DNA from: Crenobacter intestini
GTDB taxonomy: Bacteria > Pseudomonadota > Gammaproteobacteria > Burkholderiales > Chromobacteriaceae
DNA: 64,000 bases
Assembly (NCBI RefSeq): GCF_004919095.1
Contig: NZ_STGJ01000008.1
Location: 95,964-159,963, forward strand
Direction: 5' to 3'
The position numbers and the translations under genes are program-made. This document shows positions 36,007 to 45,690 of the stretch, in pieces. The notes below the pieces were generated by a model. The model made no database searches, had not been told where the DNA came from, and saw only the letters and a program-made list of their open reading frames with translations. Within the stretch, counting starts at the first letter, position 1; every line of letters begins with the position of its first letter.

Positions 36007-37062
36007 ATGAAACTGACCGAAATCATCGCCGCCCTGGGGGGCGAACTCATCGGGGACGACCGCGAGGTCGCGTGCCTCGCGCCGCTCGCCGGCGCCGGCG
36101 AAGGCGAGATCACCTTCCTCGCCAACCCCAAGTACCGCAAGGACCTCGACGCGTCGGGCGCCTCGTGCGTGATCGTGCGCGAGGACATGCAGGCGGCCGC
36201 CGCACGGGACGGGCGCAGCCTGATTATCGCCGCCAACCCCTACCTTTACTTCGCGCGCGTCGCCGCCTTGCTGAACCCGGCGCCTGTGGCCATCGGCGGC
36301 GTGCACGCAAGCGCGGTGGTCGACGAGACCGCCTGCGTCGCCGCGTCCGCCGAGATCGGCGCCAACGTGGTGGTCGGCGCGCGTGCCGTCGTCGGCGAGC
36401 GCTGCCGCCTGTTGCCCGGCACCGTGGTCGGCGACGACGTGACGATCGGCGACGACACCACGCTCTACGCCAACGTGACCGTCTACCATGGCTGCGTGAT
36501 CGGCGCGCGCGTCGGCATCCATTCGGGCACCGTGATCGGCGCCGACGGCTTCGGCCTCGCCTGGGACAAGGACCACTGGTTCAAGATCCCGCAGACCGGC
36601 CGCGTGCTGATCGAGGACGACGTCGAAATCGGCGCCAACACCACCATCGACCGCGGTGCGCTCGCCGATACGGTGATCCGCCGCGGCGCCAAGATCGACA
36701 ACCTGGTGCAGATCGCGCACAACTGCGAGATCGGCGAACACACCGCGATCGCCGGCTGTACCGGCATCGCCGGGTCGACCCGCGTCGGCGCGCGCTGCAC
36801 GCTGGGCGGCGCGGTGATGATGGTCGGCCATATCGAGATTGCCGACGGCACCCATATCGGCGGCGGCACGCTGGTCTCCAAGTCGATCAAGAAACCCGAC
36901 AACTACGCGTCGAGCTACCCGATGTCGACCGCCAAGGAGTGGATGGCCAACGCCGTCCACCTGCGCCACCTGGACGCGCTCGCCGGCCGCGTCAAGTCGC
37001 TGGAAAAGCGCCTGGCCGCCGAGCCGGCCTCCTCTACACCGCAACAAGGAAAAGAACAATGA
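36007..37062 (+). CDS. lpxD: UDP-3-O-(3-hydroxyacyl)glucosamine N-acyltransferase
   Basis: LpxD adds the second hydroxyacyl chain in lipid A synthesis. The 351 residues start at ATG 36007 ([12 protein letters not shown]). An N-terminal uridine-binding domain (about 1-100) is followed by a left-handed beta-helix of hexapeptide repeats. The catalytic His lies in [18 protein letters not shown], and [19 protein letters not shown] is the conserved acyl/UDP region. The stop overlaps fabZ (ATGA). Confidence 0.97.
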   Translation: MKLTEIIAALGGELIGDDREVACLAPLAGAGEGEITFLANPKYRKDLDASGASCVIVREDMQAAAARDGRSLIIAANPYLYFARVAALLNPAPVAIGGVHASAVVDETACVAASAEIGANVVVGARAVVGERCRLLPGTVVGDDVTIGDDTTLYANVTVYHGCVIGARVGIHSGTVIGADGFGLAWDKDHWFKIPQTGRVLIEDDVEIGANTTIDRGALADTVIRRGAKIDNLVQIAHNCEIGEHTAIAGCTGIAGSTRVGARCTLGGAVMMVGHIEIADGTHIGGGTLVSKSIKKPDNYASSYPMSTAKEWMANAVHLRHLDALAGRVKSLEKRLAAEPASSTPQQGKEQ

Positions 37063-37508
37063 ACGAAGCCGTGACCATCGACGTGCGCGAGATCATGCGC
37101 CACCTGCCGCACCGCTACCCCTTCTTGCTGGTCGACCGCGTTCTCGACTTCGAGGCGAACACCCGCATCCGCGCGATCAAGAACGTGACCATTAACGAGC
37201 CGTTCTTCGTCGGCCATTTCGCCGACTACCCGGTGATGCCGGGCGTCTTGATCATCGAGGCGCTGGCGCAGGCAGCCGGCATCCTGTCGATCAAGAGCGC
37301 GGGCGGCCGTGCCGAAAACGAGCTGTACTTCTTCGTCGGCATCGACAAGGCGCGCTTCAAGCGCCAGGTGGTGCCGGGCGACCAGCTCGTGTTCGAGGTC
37401 GAGCAGCTGCAGGCCAAGCGCGGCATCGCCAAATACAGCGCGCGCGCGCTGGTCGACGGCCAGGTCGCGTGCGAAGCCGAGATCATGTGCGCGAAGCGGG
37501 AGGTGTAA
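37059..37508 (+). CDS. fabZ: 3-hydroxyacyl-[acyl-carrier-protein] dehydratase FabZ
   Basis: FabZ dehydrates beta-hydroxyacyl-ACP in fatty acid synthesis, drawing from the same pool used by LpxA and LpxD. The 149 residues form a hotdog fold, with catalytic His53 in [14 protein letters not shown] and Glu67 in LIIEALAQ. Its position between lpxD and lpxA balances membrane and lipid A synthesis. AAGGAAAAGAACA precedes the ATG. Confidence 0.97.
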   Translation: MNEAVTIDVREIMRHLPHRYPFLLVDRVLDFEANTRIRAIKNVTINEPFFVGHFADYPVMPGVLIIEALAQAAGILSIKSAGGRAENELYFFVGIDKARFKRQVVPGDQLVFEVEQLQAKRGIAKYSARALVDGQVACEAEIMCAKREV

Positions 37509-37510
37509 GC

Positions 37511-38284
37511 ATGGCCATCCATCCGACAGCGATCGTCGACGCGCGCGCAAAGATCGCCGACGACGTCGAGATCGGCGCGTATTCGATCATCGGCCCCGAC
37601 GTCGAGATCGGCGCGGGCAGCTGGGTCGGCCCGCACGTGGTGATCGAGGGGCATACTCGCATCGGCCGCGGCAACCGCATCTTCCAGTTCTGCTCGCTGG
37701 GCGCCGCCCCGCAGGACAAGAAGTACGCCGGCGAACCGACCCGCCTCGAGATCGGTGACAACAACACCATCCGTGAATTCTGCACCTTCAACCTGGGGAC
37801 CGCGCAGGACGTCGGCGTCACCCGGGTCGGCGACGACAACTGGATCATGGCCTACGTGCACCTCGCGCACGACTGCCAGGTCGGCAACAAGACCATCTTC
37901 GCCAACAACACCACGCTGGCGGGCCATGTGCACGTCGGCGACTGGGTGATCCTGGGCGGCTTCACCAGCGTGCACCAGTTCAGCGTGATCGGCGAGCACG
38001 CGATGACCGCGTTCGCAAGCGCGGTGACGCAGGACGTGCCGCCGTTCGTGATGGCCGCCGGCAACCGCGCCGAGCCTGCCGGCATCAACAGCGAAGGGCT
38101 CAAGCGCCGCGGCTTCTCCCCCGAGGCGATCCGCGCGGTGAAGAACGCGTACAAGGCGCTGTACCGCAAGGGGCTGACGCTGGACGAGGCCAAGGCCGAG
38201 ATCGCCGCCCTGGCGGCGGCCCAGCCCGAGCTTGCCGCCTTCGACCGCTTCTTCGCGCAATCGGCGCGCGGGATCATCCGCTGA
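37511..38284 (+). CDS. lpxA: Acyl-ACP:UDP-N-acetylglucosamine O-acyltransferase
   Basis: LpxA starts lipid A synthesis by acylating UDP-GlcNAc. The 257 residues begin [15 protein letters not shown] with hexapeptide repeats of a left-handed beta-helix. The catalytic-type His lies in YVHLAHDC (His120, matching E. coli His125). The motif that is NRGT in E. coli reads NLGT here (near residue 94-97), a small departure near the acyl-chain region. The C-terminal helical domain starts near 190. lpxB follows after 2 bp. Confidence 0.96.
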   Translation: MAIHPTAIVDARAKIADDVEIGAYSIIGPDVEIGAGSWVGPHVVIEGHTRIGRGNRIFQFCSLGAAPQDKKYAGEPTRLEIGDNNTIREFCTFNLGTAQDVGVTRVGDDNWIMAYVHLAHDCQVGNKTIFANNTTLAGHVHVGDWVILGGFTSVHQFSVIGEHAMTAFASAVTQDVPPFVMAAGNRAEPAGINSEGLKRRGFSPEAIRAVKNAYKALYRKGLTLDEAKAEIAALAAAQPELAAFDRFFAQSARGIIR

Positions 38285-38286
38285 CA

Positions 38287-39447
38287 ATGCCGCTCTTCGA
38301 AAAACCGGGCGCGCTGAAGGTCGCGATGGTCGCGGGCGAGGCGTCCGGCGACGTGCTGGGCGCCCACCTGATCGACGCGATCCGCGCGCGGCACCCGAAC
38401 GCCGAGTTCGCCGGCATCGGCGGGCCGCGCATGGTCGCGCGCGGCCTGAAGACGCAGGTGCCGCAGGAGCGGCTCGCCGTGCGCGGCTACCTCGAGGTGC
38501 TGCGCCGGCTGCCCGAATTGCTGGGCATCCGCCGCCGCCTGAAGCAGGCCTTGCTGGCCGAGCGCCCGCAGGTGTTCGTCGGCATCGACGCGCCGGACTT
38601 CAACCTTGGGCTTGAAAAAAAGCTGAAGGCAGCCGGCATCCCGACCGTCCATTACGTGAGCCCTTCGGTGTGGGCGTGGCGGCCCGAGCGGGTCGCGCGC
38701 ATCGGCGAGTCGGTGTCGCGCATGCTGTGCCTGTTCCCGATGGAGCCGCCGCTGTATGAGAAGTACGGCGTGCCGGTGACCTTCGTCGGCCATCCGCTCG
38801 CGCACGAGGTGCCGATGATGCCCGACGCGCGCGCGATGCGCGAGCAACTCGGCCTGCCGCGGGCGGCGCCGGTGTTCGCGCTGTTGCCGGGCTCGCGGGT
38901 GTCCGAACTCGACTACATGGCGCCGCCTTACCTGGCGGCCGCGCGCTTGCTGCTCGCCGAGTTTCCCGACGCGACCTTCCTGGTGCCGCTGGCGACCCGC
39001 GCGACAATGGCGCGCTTCGACGAGATCGTCGCGCGCTGCAAGGCGCACGATTTGCCGATCAGAAAGCTGATCGGCCACGCGCAGATGGCGATGATCGCCA
39101 GCGACGTGGTGCTGGTCACCAGCGGCACGGCCACGCTGGAAGTCGCGCTGACCAAGCGGCCGATGGTGATCGCCTACAAGCTCTCGGCGCTGACCTACCG
39201 CATCGTCAAGCGCAAGATCCGCCTGCCGTGGGTCGGGCTGCCCAACATCCTGGCCGGCCGCCCGCTGGTGCCGGAGTTGCTGCAGCACGACGCGACGCCG
39301 GAGAAACTCGCGGCCGAAGTGTCGCGGATCTGGCACGACAAGGCCTACCAGGCCGAACTCAATGCCGAGTTCACCCGCCTGCACGAGAGCCTGCTCGCCG
39401 ACACCGACCAGCTTGCCGCCGGCGCGGTGCTGGAGGTCGCCCGGTGA
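38287..39447 (+). CDS. lpxB: Lipid-A-disaccharide synthase
   Basis: LpxB joins UDP-2,3-diacylglucosamine and lipid X into the lipid A disaccharide. The 386 residues are a GT-B-type glycosyltransferase (GT19), with [15 protein letters not shown] at the start, [28 protein letters not shown], the FVGHPL motif and [13 protein letters not shown]. The C-terminal [11 protein letters not shown] region binds the nucleotide sugar. The stop overlaps rnhB (GTGA). Confidence 0.97.
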   Translation: MPLFEKPGALKVAMVAGEASGDVLGAHLIDAIRARHPNAEFAGIGGPRMVARGLKTQVPQERLAVRGYLEVLRRLPELLGIRRRLKQALLAERPQVFVGIDAPDFNLGLEKKLKAAGIPTVHYVSPSVWAWRPERVARIGESVSRMLCLFPMEPPLYEKYGVPVTFVGHPLAHEVPMMPDARAMREQLGLPRAAPVFALLPGSRVSELDYMAPPYLAAARLLLAEFPDATFLVPLATRATMARFDEIVARCKAHDLPIRKLIGHAQMAMIASDVVLVTSGTATLEVALTKRPMVIAYKLSALTYRIVKRKIRLPWVGLPNILAGRPLVPELLQHDATPEKLAAEVSRIWHDKAYQAELNAEFTRLHESLLADTDQLAAGAVLEVAR

Positions 39448-40037
39448 GCACGCTGCTGATCGCCGGGGTGGACGAGGCGGGCAGGGGGCCGCTGGCCGGC
39501 AATGTAGTCGCCGCCGCGGTGATCCTCGACCCTGCGCGGCCGATCGCGGGGCTCGCCGACTCCAAGAAGCTATCCGAGGCGAAGCGTGACGCGCTGGCGC
39601 CCCTGATCCGCGAACAGGCGCTGGCCTGGTGCGTCGCCGAGGCAAGCGTCGCCGAGATCGACACGCTGAACATCCTGCACGCGACCATGCTCGCGATGCG
39701 GCGCGCCGTCGAAGGCCTTGGCGTGACGCCGCAGGAAGTGCTGATCGACGGCAATCGCGTGCCCAAGGGTTTGTTGGTGCCCGCGCGCGCCATCGTCAAG
39801 GGCGACGCGCTGGAGCCGGCGATCTCGGCGGCTTCCATCCTCGCCAAGACGGTGCGCGACGCGCAGCTGCATGAGCTTGACGCGCGCCATCCCGGTTACG
39901 GTTTCGCCCGCCACAAGGGCTACCCGACGGCCGAGCACCTGGCGGCGATCGAGCGGCTGGGGGTGTTGCCTGAGCACCGCAAGAGCTTCGGTCCGGTGCG
40001 CCGCCTGCTGGATGCGGCGCAGGGTTCGCTGTTCTGA
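39444..40037 (+). CDS. rnhB: Ribonuclease HII
   Basis: RNase HII removes ribonucleotides and RNA-DNA hybrids. The 197 residues start at GTG 39444, which overlaps the lpxB stop. Catalytic acidic residues are visible in [13 protein letters not shown], in VLIDGN (mid-protein Asp), and in [15 protein letters not shown]. The lpxB-rnhB coupling is common in proteobacteria. A longer upstream frame belongs to the lpxB shadow. Confidence 0.96.
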   Translation: MSTLLIAGVDEAGRGPLAGNVVAAAVILDPARPIAGLADSKKLSEAKRDALAPLIREQALAWCVAEASVAEIDTLNILHATMLAMRRAVEGLGVTPQEVLIDGNRVPKGLLVPARAIVKGDALEPAISAASILAKTVRDAQLHELDARHPGYGFARHKGYPTAEHLAAIERLGVLPEHRKSFGPVRRLLDAAQGSLF

Positions 40038-40526
40038 ATGCGCAAGCATTGTTTCGAGCCGGTCGTCGACCCGCATACCCGCGTGCTGGTGGTCGGCTCC
40101 TTGCCGGGCGATGCCTCACTCTCTGCCGCCGAGTACTACGCGCACCCGCGTAACGCGTTCTGGCCGATCATGGCCGAGCTGACCCTCACCCCCGACCTCG
40201 TATCCCGACCTTACGCTGAGCGGCTCGCCTGCCTGCTCGCACACGGGGTCGGCCTGTGGGACGTGGTCGGCAGCGCCAGGCGGGCGGGTAGCCTGGATGC
40301 GGCCATGCGCGACGTGGCGGCCAACGATCTCACCGCGCTGTGCGCGCGCCTGCCTTCGCTCGTCGCGGTCGCCTGCAACGGGGCGGCCGCGTACGCGGGG
40401 GCTTGGCGCCAGTTGGCGCAGGCCATTCCCTGCATCGCGCTGCCGTCGACCAGCCCCGCGCACGCGCGCCCCTTCGCCGAAAAGCTCGCCGCCTGGCAGC
40501 AAGGGCTGGCGCCGCTATTGCATTAA
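40038..40526 (+). CDS. DNA-deoxyinosine glycosylase-like (UDG superfamily, family 6)
   Basis: The 162 residues belong to the uracil-DNA glycosylase superfamily, most like the family 6 hypoxanthine (deoxyinosine) glycosylases. Motif 1 reads VVGSLPGDASL with YYAHPRNAFWP. A GLWDVVGSARRAGSLD stretch follows, and the C-terminal loop is LPSTSPAHAR. It starts on the base after the rnhB stop, pairing two repair enzymes for abnormal nucleotides. Specificity is inferred from motif similarity. Confidence 0.85.
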   Translation: MRKHCFEPVVDPHTRVLVVGSLPGDASLSAAEYYAHPRNAFWPIMAELTLTPDLVSRPYAERLACLLAHGVGLWDVVGSARRAGSLDAAMRDVAANDLTALCARLPSLVAVACNGAAAYAGAWRQLAQAIPCIALPSTSPAHARPFAEKLAAWQQGLAPLLH

Positions 40527-40592
40527 TGTCTCGGGTATTTGATTACAGGCAAACATCAATGCATTAGCCGGATTGGATTCGGCGGCTATCTA

Positions 40593-40598
40593 TATAAT
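40593..40598 (+). promoter_or_regulatory. -10 element before the chemoreceptor gene
   Basis: A perfect TATAAT lies 53 bp before the GTG start in an AT-rich patch. I see no good -35 at 16-18 bp spacing; TTGGAT (40573-40578) is only 14 bp away. An activated or extended promoter is possible. Confidence 0.4.
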
Positions 40599-40651
40599 CC
40601 TTTTTGATTAATTATGGATTTGCTGTAACGCAAGATAGATAGGGGCCACCT

Positions 40652-42748
40652 GTGAAAATCAACCAGCCCGTCACCCAGAACCGGGTGCCATTTCCTGCCG
40701 AGTGCTACCTGGTCTCCAAGACCGACCTTAAAGGCGTGATCACCTACGCCAACGACGCCTTCGTCGAAATCAGCGGTTTCAGCCGCGAAGAGCTGATCGG
40801 CAAGAGCCATAACATCGTCCGCCATCCTGACATGCCGCCGCAGGCGTTTGGGGACTTGTGGTCGACGGTCAAGGGCGGGCACCCGTGGCGCGGCCTCGTC
40901 AAGAACCGCTGCAAGAACGGCGACTATTACTGGGTCGAGGCCTTCGTCGTCCCGGTCAAGCGTGACGGGCAGGTGATCGGCTATATGTCGGTGCGCACGC
41001 CGCCAGCCGAGGACGCGGTCGCCCGCGCCGAAGCGGCGTACGCGTCGCTGCGCGCCGAGCCCAAGCGGCCCTTGCCCAAACAAAAGCGCTTCTGGTCCGA
41101 CCTTGGGCTGAAGACCAGGGTGTGGGCGGCGATGGGGGTGGTGGTGCTTTGCTGCGCCGGGGCGGCCATGCAGGGGATGTTCACGCTCGAGCGCAACCAG
41201 CGCGAGATGGCCGAACTGTACGAGCAGGAAATGCTCCCTGCGATGCAGGTGGACCGGGTTATGTTCCTGCTCGCCGACAACCGTTCGCAGATGATGCTGG
41301 CCCTGCAGCACGACCCGGCCACGGCTGTAGCGGCGCTGCATGAGCACGAGGTGGTCCAGCATGTCGACGCCACGCTGGCCAACCGCGCCAAGATCAACGA
41401 GACGCTGCAGCAACTGGCCAAGCCCGGGCTGTCCGAAGAGGAAGTTCGCATGCTGGACGCCTTCTCGGCGACGCGCGAGCGCTACTCCAAGGAGGGCATC
41501 AGTGTGATGCGCGACCTGATCAAGGCCGGCCAGTTCGCCGAGGCGAACAAGGTGTTGCTCGTGAATGTGAACCCCTTGTACGCACAGATGCAAAACGACG
41601 GGCAGGCGCTGGTCGACACCTTCAAGCAGCACGCTCAGGAACGCTACGAACAGGCCAGCGCCGTGAATGATCGTGCGCGCTGGCTGCAGTTGGGCGCGCT
41701 ACTCGGCGCGGTGCTGGTCGCGCTGATCTCGGGCCTGATGTTGACGCGCTCGATCGTCGTGCCGATCCGGCGGGTTATGGCGTATTTCGACCGCATCGCC
41801 GAAGGCAAGCTGACCGACCGCATCGAGATCGACGGCCGTAACGAGACCGGCGTGCTGCAGGCGGACCTCGCGGTGATGCAGGCGACGCTGAAGGCGATGC
41901 TCGACGAGATCCACGCCTGCGCGCGGCAGATCAACGCGCGCTGCGCCGAACTTGACGCGCGCACCGACGAGGTGGTCGAGCAGTCGAGCCGCCAGCAGGG
42001 CGACGCGGTCGCGGTGGCGTCGGTGACCGAGGAGTTCACCCAGTCTATCCAGGAAGTCGCCGGCCATGCCGGCGATGCGGCCGGTGCCGCGCAGCGTACG
42101 CTTGCGCAGGTGCGGCAGACGCGCGAGAGCATCGGTGTGGGCATGGCCGCGACCGAACGCGTAGTGGTGGCGGTGGACGCGTCAAGCCGCACCATCGAAC
42201 GGCTGAACCAGTCGATCGGGCGGATCGGCGACATGACGCAGGTGATCGCCGAGATCGCGAGCCAGACCAACTTGCTCGCACTGAACGCGGCGATCGAGGC
42301 GGCGCGCGCGGGCGAGCAGGGCCGCGGCTTCGCGGTGGTGGCCGACGAGGTGAGGAAGCTTGCCGAGCGCACCACCACGTCGACCGGCGAGATCGGCCAG
42401 ACCGTCAAGGACATCGAGCAGGTCACGCAAGAGGCGGTCGCGGCGATGGAAGAGGCCGTGCGCGAGGTGAATGCCGGCATCGGCGGCCTGCGCACCAGCG
42501 TGGGCGAACTGGACGGCGTGACCAGCGCGTCCGAGCAGGTCTCGCAGATGGCCGAGCAGATTTCCGCGGCGGCCAGCCAGCAGAGTGTCGCCAGTGACGA
42601 TGTCGCGCAGAGCATGCAGCGGATCAGCCTGCTGGTCGAGTCGAATACCCTGACCGTTCACCTGGCCAAGCACGAGGCCGACGAAGTCCGCGAGCAGGCG
42701 AAGGTGCTGCAAAAACTGATCGGCGAATTCAAGCTGCACGAGCGTTGA
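40652..42748 (+). CDS. Methyl-accepting chemotaxis protein with N-terminal PAS domain
   Basis: The 698 residues start at GTG 40652 (AGGGG about 10 bases upstream). A PAS domain of Aer type spans about 10-120 ([39 protein letters not shown]), likely sensing redox or oxygen through FAD. Two membrane helices near 158-178 and 348-370 flank a helical periplasmic region of about 170 residues. HAMP and a signalling domain follow, with the [20 protein letters not shown] hairpin tip and [17 protein letters not shown]. There is no C-terminal receptor-binding pentapeptide. It acts on CheA/CheW. Confidence 0.93.
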   Translation: MKINQPVTQNRVPFPAECYLVSKTDLKGVITYANDAFVEISGFSREELIGKSHNIVRHPDMPPQAFGDLWSTVKGGHPWRGLVKNRCKNGDYYWVEAFVVPVKRDGQVIGYMSVRTPPAEDAVARAEAAYASLRAEPKRPLPKQKRFWSDLGLKTRVWAAMGVVVLCCAGAAMQGMFTLERNQREMAELYEQEMLPAMQVDRVMFLLADNRSQMMLALQHDPATAVAALHEHEVVQHVDATLANRAKINETLQQLAKPGLSEEEVRMLDAFSATRERYSKEGISVMRDLIKAGQFAEANKVLLVNVNPLYAQMQNDGQALVDTFKQHAQERYEQASAVNDRARWLQLGALLGAVLVALISGLMLTRSIVVPIRRVMAYFDRIAEGKLTDRIEIDGRNETGVLQADLAVMQATLKAMLDEIHACARQINARCAELDARTDEVVEQSSRQQGDAVAVASVTEEFTQSIQEVAGHAGDAAGAAQRTLAQVRQTRESIGVGMAATERVVVAVDASSRTIERLNQSIGRIGDMTQVIAEIASQTNLLALNAAIEAARAGEQGRGFAVVADEVRKLAERTTTSTGEIGQTVKDIEQVTQEAVAAMEEAVREVNAGIGGLRTSVGELDGVTSASEQVSQMAEQISAAASQQSVASDDVAQSMQRISLLVESNTLTVHLAKHEADEVREQAKVLQKLIGEFKLHER

Positions 42749-42785
42749 GCGTGCAAGGCCCGGCGGCGCTCGCCGCCGGGTCGGC

Positions 42786-43001
42786 TTAGCCCTTCTTCAG
42801 GAAGCAGGTCTTCAGCATCAGCCCCTTGATCTTGTCGTTGCGGCACTCGACATGCTCGTCGTCGTCCTCGCTGACGCGGATGTTCTTGAAAACGGTGCCG
42901 CGCTTGATCACGGCCGACGAACCCTTGACCTTCAGGTCCTTGATCACCGTCACCGTGTCGCCGCTTTGCAGCAGGTTGCCGTTGCTGTCACGAATGTCCA
43001 T
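42786..43001 (-). CDS. PhnA-domain protein (YjdM-like, C-terminal domain only)
   Basis: The 71 residues match the C-terminal SH3-like PhnA domain: VRDSNGNLLQSGDTVTVI-like start (here MDIRDSNGNLLQSGDTVTVI), KDLKVKGSSAVIKRGTVFKNIRV and HVECRNDKIKGLMLKTCFLKK. The N-terminal zinc ribbon found in longer YjdM/PhnA proteins is absent. Despite the family name, a role in phosphonate use is doubtful. It converges on the chemoreceptor gene. A CG-rich hairpin at 42759-42780 lies between them. Confidence 0.88.
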   Translation of the reverse strand: MDIRDSNGNLLQSGDTVTVIKDLKVKGSSAVIKRGTVFKNIRVSEDDDEHVECRNDKIKGLMLKTCFLKKG

Positions 43002-43188
43002 TGTGCTTACCTCGCGGGTTGTTGAGGCACCATTATAAATAACGGGCGTGGCTTTTACGTTCTATTAGTCTATTTAGTTATATTCATGCCCGGCCGGCAG
43101 GTGCTTTGCCCGCTGCATGGCGCACGGGCGGACAGTACGGGGCGTTTGCCTTATCATGCCGGCCTGTCCTTGAAACGCGGGAATCCTC

Positions 43189-43806
43189 ATGACTGAACAA
43201 ACCGCCGGTCAACGGCAAGCGTGGCGCGCGGCTTGCGCACTGTCTGACGCGCTGCGCGCGCGGCTGCCCGAGGCCATCGGCGCGCAAAAGGGGCTGAAGA
43301 CCGGCAAGCCCCTCTACGAAGTGCAGAAAATCGGCGGCGAGCAGGTCGCGCTCGCGCTGAGCGTGCCCCTGATGGCGCGCGAGAACCGCCGCGACGTCGA
43401 AGTCGCGTGGATCAATGTCCAGGTGAGCGTCGCCGGCAACGGCCTGCCGCTGACGGCAGGCGGCGTTCCTGTCGCCGAAGCCGTCGTGCACGTCGCGCAC
43501 TGGGCGTGCGAGTTTAGCTTCGAGTACGACGCGTATATCGGCTTCCCGGCGACGGCATGGCAGCCGTGGGCGGCGATCGAGGGCGGCCGTGTGCGCTGGG
43601 ACGAGTCCGAGTCGCCGTACGGCGACGAATGGCTGTACACGCTGCCGCTGGCAGCGCTCTGCGACGCTGCCGCGATCGACGCGCTTGTCGTGGCGCCGGT
43701 GCTCGCGGCCCTGACCCGCGGCGAGTGCGCCTACCCGCTGCCCGGGCAACTGTCCTACGCAGCGGTGGCAACGGACGACGGCACCGACCTGCGCGTCGGC
43801 GCCTGA
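43189..43806 (+). CDS. Hypothetical protein, unrecognised family
   Basis: The 205 residues show no signal peptide, membrane helix or motif I know. The composition is soluble, Ala-rich and acidic, with many aromatic residues in the middle: HWACEFSFEYDAYIGFPATAWQ and RWDESESPYGDEWLY. Codon use and GC match neighbours, so it is likely a real native gene. The start ATG follows GGGAATCC. No operon partner is evident; ygjV-like begins 74 bp downstream. It may be lineage-restricted. Confidence 0.7.
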   Translation: MTEQTAGQRQAWRAACALSDALRARLPEAIGAQKGLKTGKPLYEVQKIGGEQVALALSVPLMARENRRDVEVAWINVQVSVAGNGLPLTAGGVPVAEAVVHVAHWACEFSFEYDAYIGFPATAWQPWAAIEGGRVRWDESESPYGDEWLYTLPLAALCDAAAIDALVVAPVLAALTRGECAYPLPGQLSYAAVATDDGTDLRVGA

Positions 43807-43880
43807 GTGTGCGGGCCATGCGTGCGGCATGGCGGTTGCGGTGCTAAGATCGCAAGCATTTGCCCTGTTTTTCCGCCGCC

Positions 43881-44393
43881 ATGACTCCGTTCCTGTTGTC
43901 GCAGTTGTGCATCGCGCTGGCCATGTGCTTCGACGCGATGACTTTCCAGTTCCGGCAGCGCCGCCATGTGGTGTACTGCCTCGTCTGCGCCAACGTGCTC
44001 ATCGGCGTGCACTTCGGCCTGCTCGGGCACTGGACGGCGCTGCTGATGATGGCGCTCGCCGCCACGCGCAACCTGGTCAGCCTGCGTGGGCCGTCGCGTC
44101 GCCTGATGTGGGTGTTCGTGTCGTTGACGGTGGCCGCGGTCGCCGCCACCTGGGCCGGACCCTTGAGCCTGCTGGGCGGTGCCGCCGCGCTATTGCCCAA
44201 CTTCGCGATGTTCAGCCGCTCCGACAAGCGCATGCGCGTGCTGATCATGGTAAGCACGCTGATCTGGATCACGCATAACGCGGCGATCGGCTCGCCGATG
44301 GCGGTGCTGATGGAGGTGCTGTTCCTCGGCGGCAACCTGGTCGGTTACTACCGCTTCTACCTGCGTGGCCAAAAACCGCGCGTTTCTATCTGA
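43881..44393 (+). CDS. YgjV-family inner membrane protein
   Basis: The 170 residues start at ATG 43881 (an upstream TTG is possible). About five membrane helices are visible, with the YgjV-type pattern AMCFDAMTFQFRQRRHVVYCLV, an early HFGLLGHWTALLMMALAATRN stretch and a terminal GGNLVGYYRFYLR. Function is unknown. It is 6 bp ahead of the RarD-like gene. Confidence 0.8.
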   Translation: MTPFLLSQLCIALAMCFDAMTFQFRQRRHVVYCLVCANVLIGVHFGLLGHWTALLMMALAATRNLVSLRGPSRRLMWVFVSLTVAAVAATWAGPLSLLGGAAALLPNFAMFSRSDKRMRVLIMVSTLIWITHNAAIGSPMAVLMEVLFLGGNLVGYYRFYLRGQKPRVSI

Positions 44394-44399
44394 CAATCG

Positions 44400-45350
44400 A
44401 TGAATCCAACTTCCGGCGTTCCCCTGGCGGGGATCGCGCTCTCCGTATTGGCCTCGGTGCTGTTCGCGGTGCTCTCGGGCTATACCCTGCTGCTCGCGCC
44501 GCTCTCTGGCATGTCTATCTTCGCGTGGCGGGTGCTGTTCACCGTGCCTGGCGCCTTGCTGCTGTTGCACGTGCGCCAGCAGTGGCCGGCGTTTTCGGCC
44601 CTGCTTGCGCGTTTCCGCAACGAGCCGCACCTGTGGTGGGCGCTGCCCGCGCTCGCTGCGCTGTTCGGTGTGCAGCAATGGCTGTTCATGTGGGCGCCGG
44701 TCAACGGCGAGGCGATGTCGGTGGCGATGGGTTACTTCCTGTTGCCGCTGACCATGGTATTGTTCGGGCGCGTGCTCTACCGCGAGCACCTGTACCGCAT
44801 GCAGTGGCTGGCGGTCGCCTGCGCGCTCGCGGGCGTGCTGCACGAGTTGTGGCTGACGCGCGCGCTGGCGTGGCCGACCCTGGTGGTCGCGCTGGGTTAC
44901 CCGCCTTACTTCGTGCTGCGCCGCTGGGTGAAGCTCGAGCCCTTGACCGGCTTCACGCTCGAGATGCTGCTGCTGCTGCCGTTTGCCCTGTGGATGCTGA
45001 GGCTGGAGGCGCCCTCGAGCATCGCCGTGCTCGAGCACGGCCGCTTCTGGCTGCTGCTGCCGGGTTTGGGCCTGATCAGTACCGTCGCGCTGTTGTGCTA
45101 CCTCGCGTCGAGCCGGTTGTTGCCGCTGGGGATGATGGGGATTCTGGGTTACGTTGAGCCGGTGCTACTCTTCATGCTGGCGATCACGGTGATGGGCGAG
45201 CCGATGACCCCGGCGCGGCTGTTGACCTACGGCCCGATCTGGCTGGCGGTCGTGCTGACGGTGCTGCATATCGCGCACCGCCAGCGCCTCTTCAGCCTGG
45301 GCTGGCTTACTGCCAGGGGTGTCCTTCGAGGTAGGCGGCGATCTGGCTGA
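44400..45350 (+). CDS. rarD: RarD/EamA-family transporter
   Basis: The 316 residues have ten predicted membrane helices in two EamA-like halves. RarD features are visible: GYTLLLAPLSGMSIFAWRVLFTVP, VNGEAMSVAMGYFLLPL and GMMGILGYVEPVLLFMLA. E. coli RarD is linked to chloramphenicol sensitivity; the substrate is unknown. The last 15 codons overlap the 3' end of the convergent cytochrome c gene by 44 bp, giving an Arg-rich tail unlike the rest of the protein. Confidence 0.87.
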   Translation: MNPTSGVPLAGIALSVLASVLFAVLSGYTLLLAPLSGMSIFAWRVLFTVPGALLLLHVRQQWPAFSALLARFRNEPHLWWALPALAALFGVQQWLFMWAPVNGEAMSVAMGYFLLPLTMVLFGRVLYREHLYRMQWLAVACALAGVLHELWLTRALAWPTLVVALGYPPYFVLRRWVKLEPLTGFTLEMLLLLPFALWMLRLEAPSSIAVLEHGRFWLLLPGLGLISTVALLCYLASSRLLPLGMMGILGYVEPVLLFMLAITVMGEPMTPARLLTYGPIWLAVVLTVLHIAHRQRLFSLGWLTARGVLRGRRRSG

Positions 45351-45684
45351 TCTCGGCCGCCGTCGGTTGGCGGATTTGGCCGCCGGCCTTTTGCATGTAG
45401 GCCTGCATGTGCTTGAGGATGCCCGGCCACGCCAGGGGCGGCTCGCGCCCCGGTAGCGGCGCACGGTGGCACTGGCTGCAGTACTCGCCGGTGAGCCGCG
45501 CGCCCGCAGTGAGGTCGCGTCCGGGCAGCGGCGCCGGGGCGCTGTTCATCATGCCGCCACCCATCATGCCCGGGGTCATGCCCTGCGGCATGGCTTGTGC
45601 GGGCGGAACCTGCGCGCCAGCGTGGGCGGTGAGCGCCGCGAGCATGGCCGCGCAGGCGAGTAGCCGCTGTACTTTCTTCATCAT
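45307..45684 (-). CDS. Small periplasmic c-type cytochrome
   Basis: The 125 residues start MMKKVQ or, with better spacing from GGAGG, at the second Met (45681). A signal peptide ends near AHAGA. A Met-Gly-Pro-rich linker (QGMTPGMMGGGMM) precedes a mono-haem domain with CSQCH, an LTGEYCSQCHRAP context and a candidate distal Met in HMQAYMQKAG. It follows a DUF3617 gene by 6 bp, so the two are probably co-transcribed. The 3' end overlaps rarD. Confidence 0.85.
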   Translation of the reverse strand: MMKKVQRLLACAAMLAALTAHAGAQVPPAQAMPQGMTPGMMGGGMMNSAPAPLPGRDLTAGARLTGEYCSQCHRAPLPGREPPLAWPGILKHMQAYMQKAGGQIRQPTAAEISQIAAYLEGHPWQ

Positions 45685-45690
45685 GCCTCC

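Noticed and set aside
42759-42780. GC hairpin after the chemoreceptor as a terminator
   Set aside because: A 10-bp stem with a two-base loop but no T-run on either strand; not firm enough to call.
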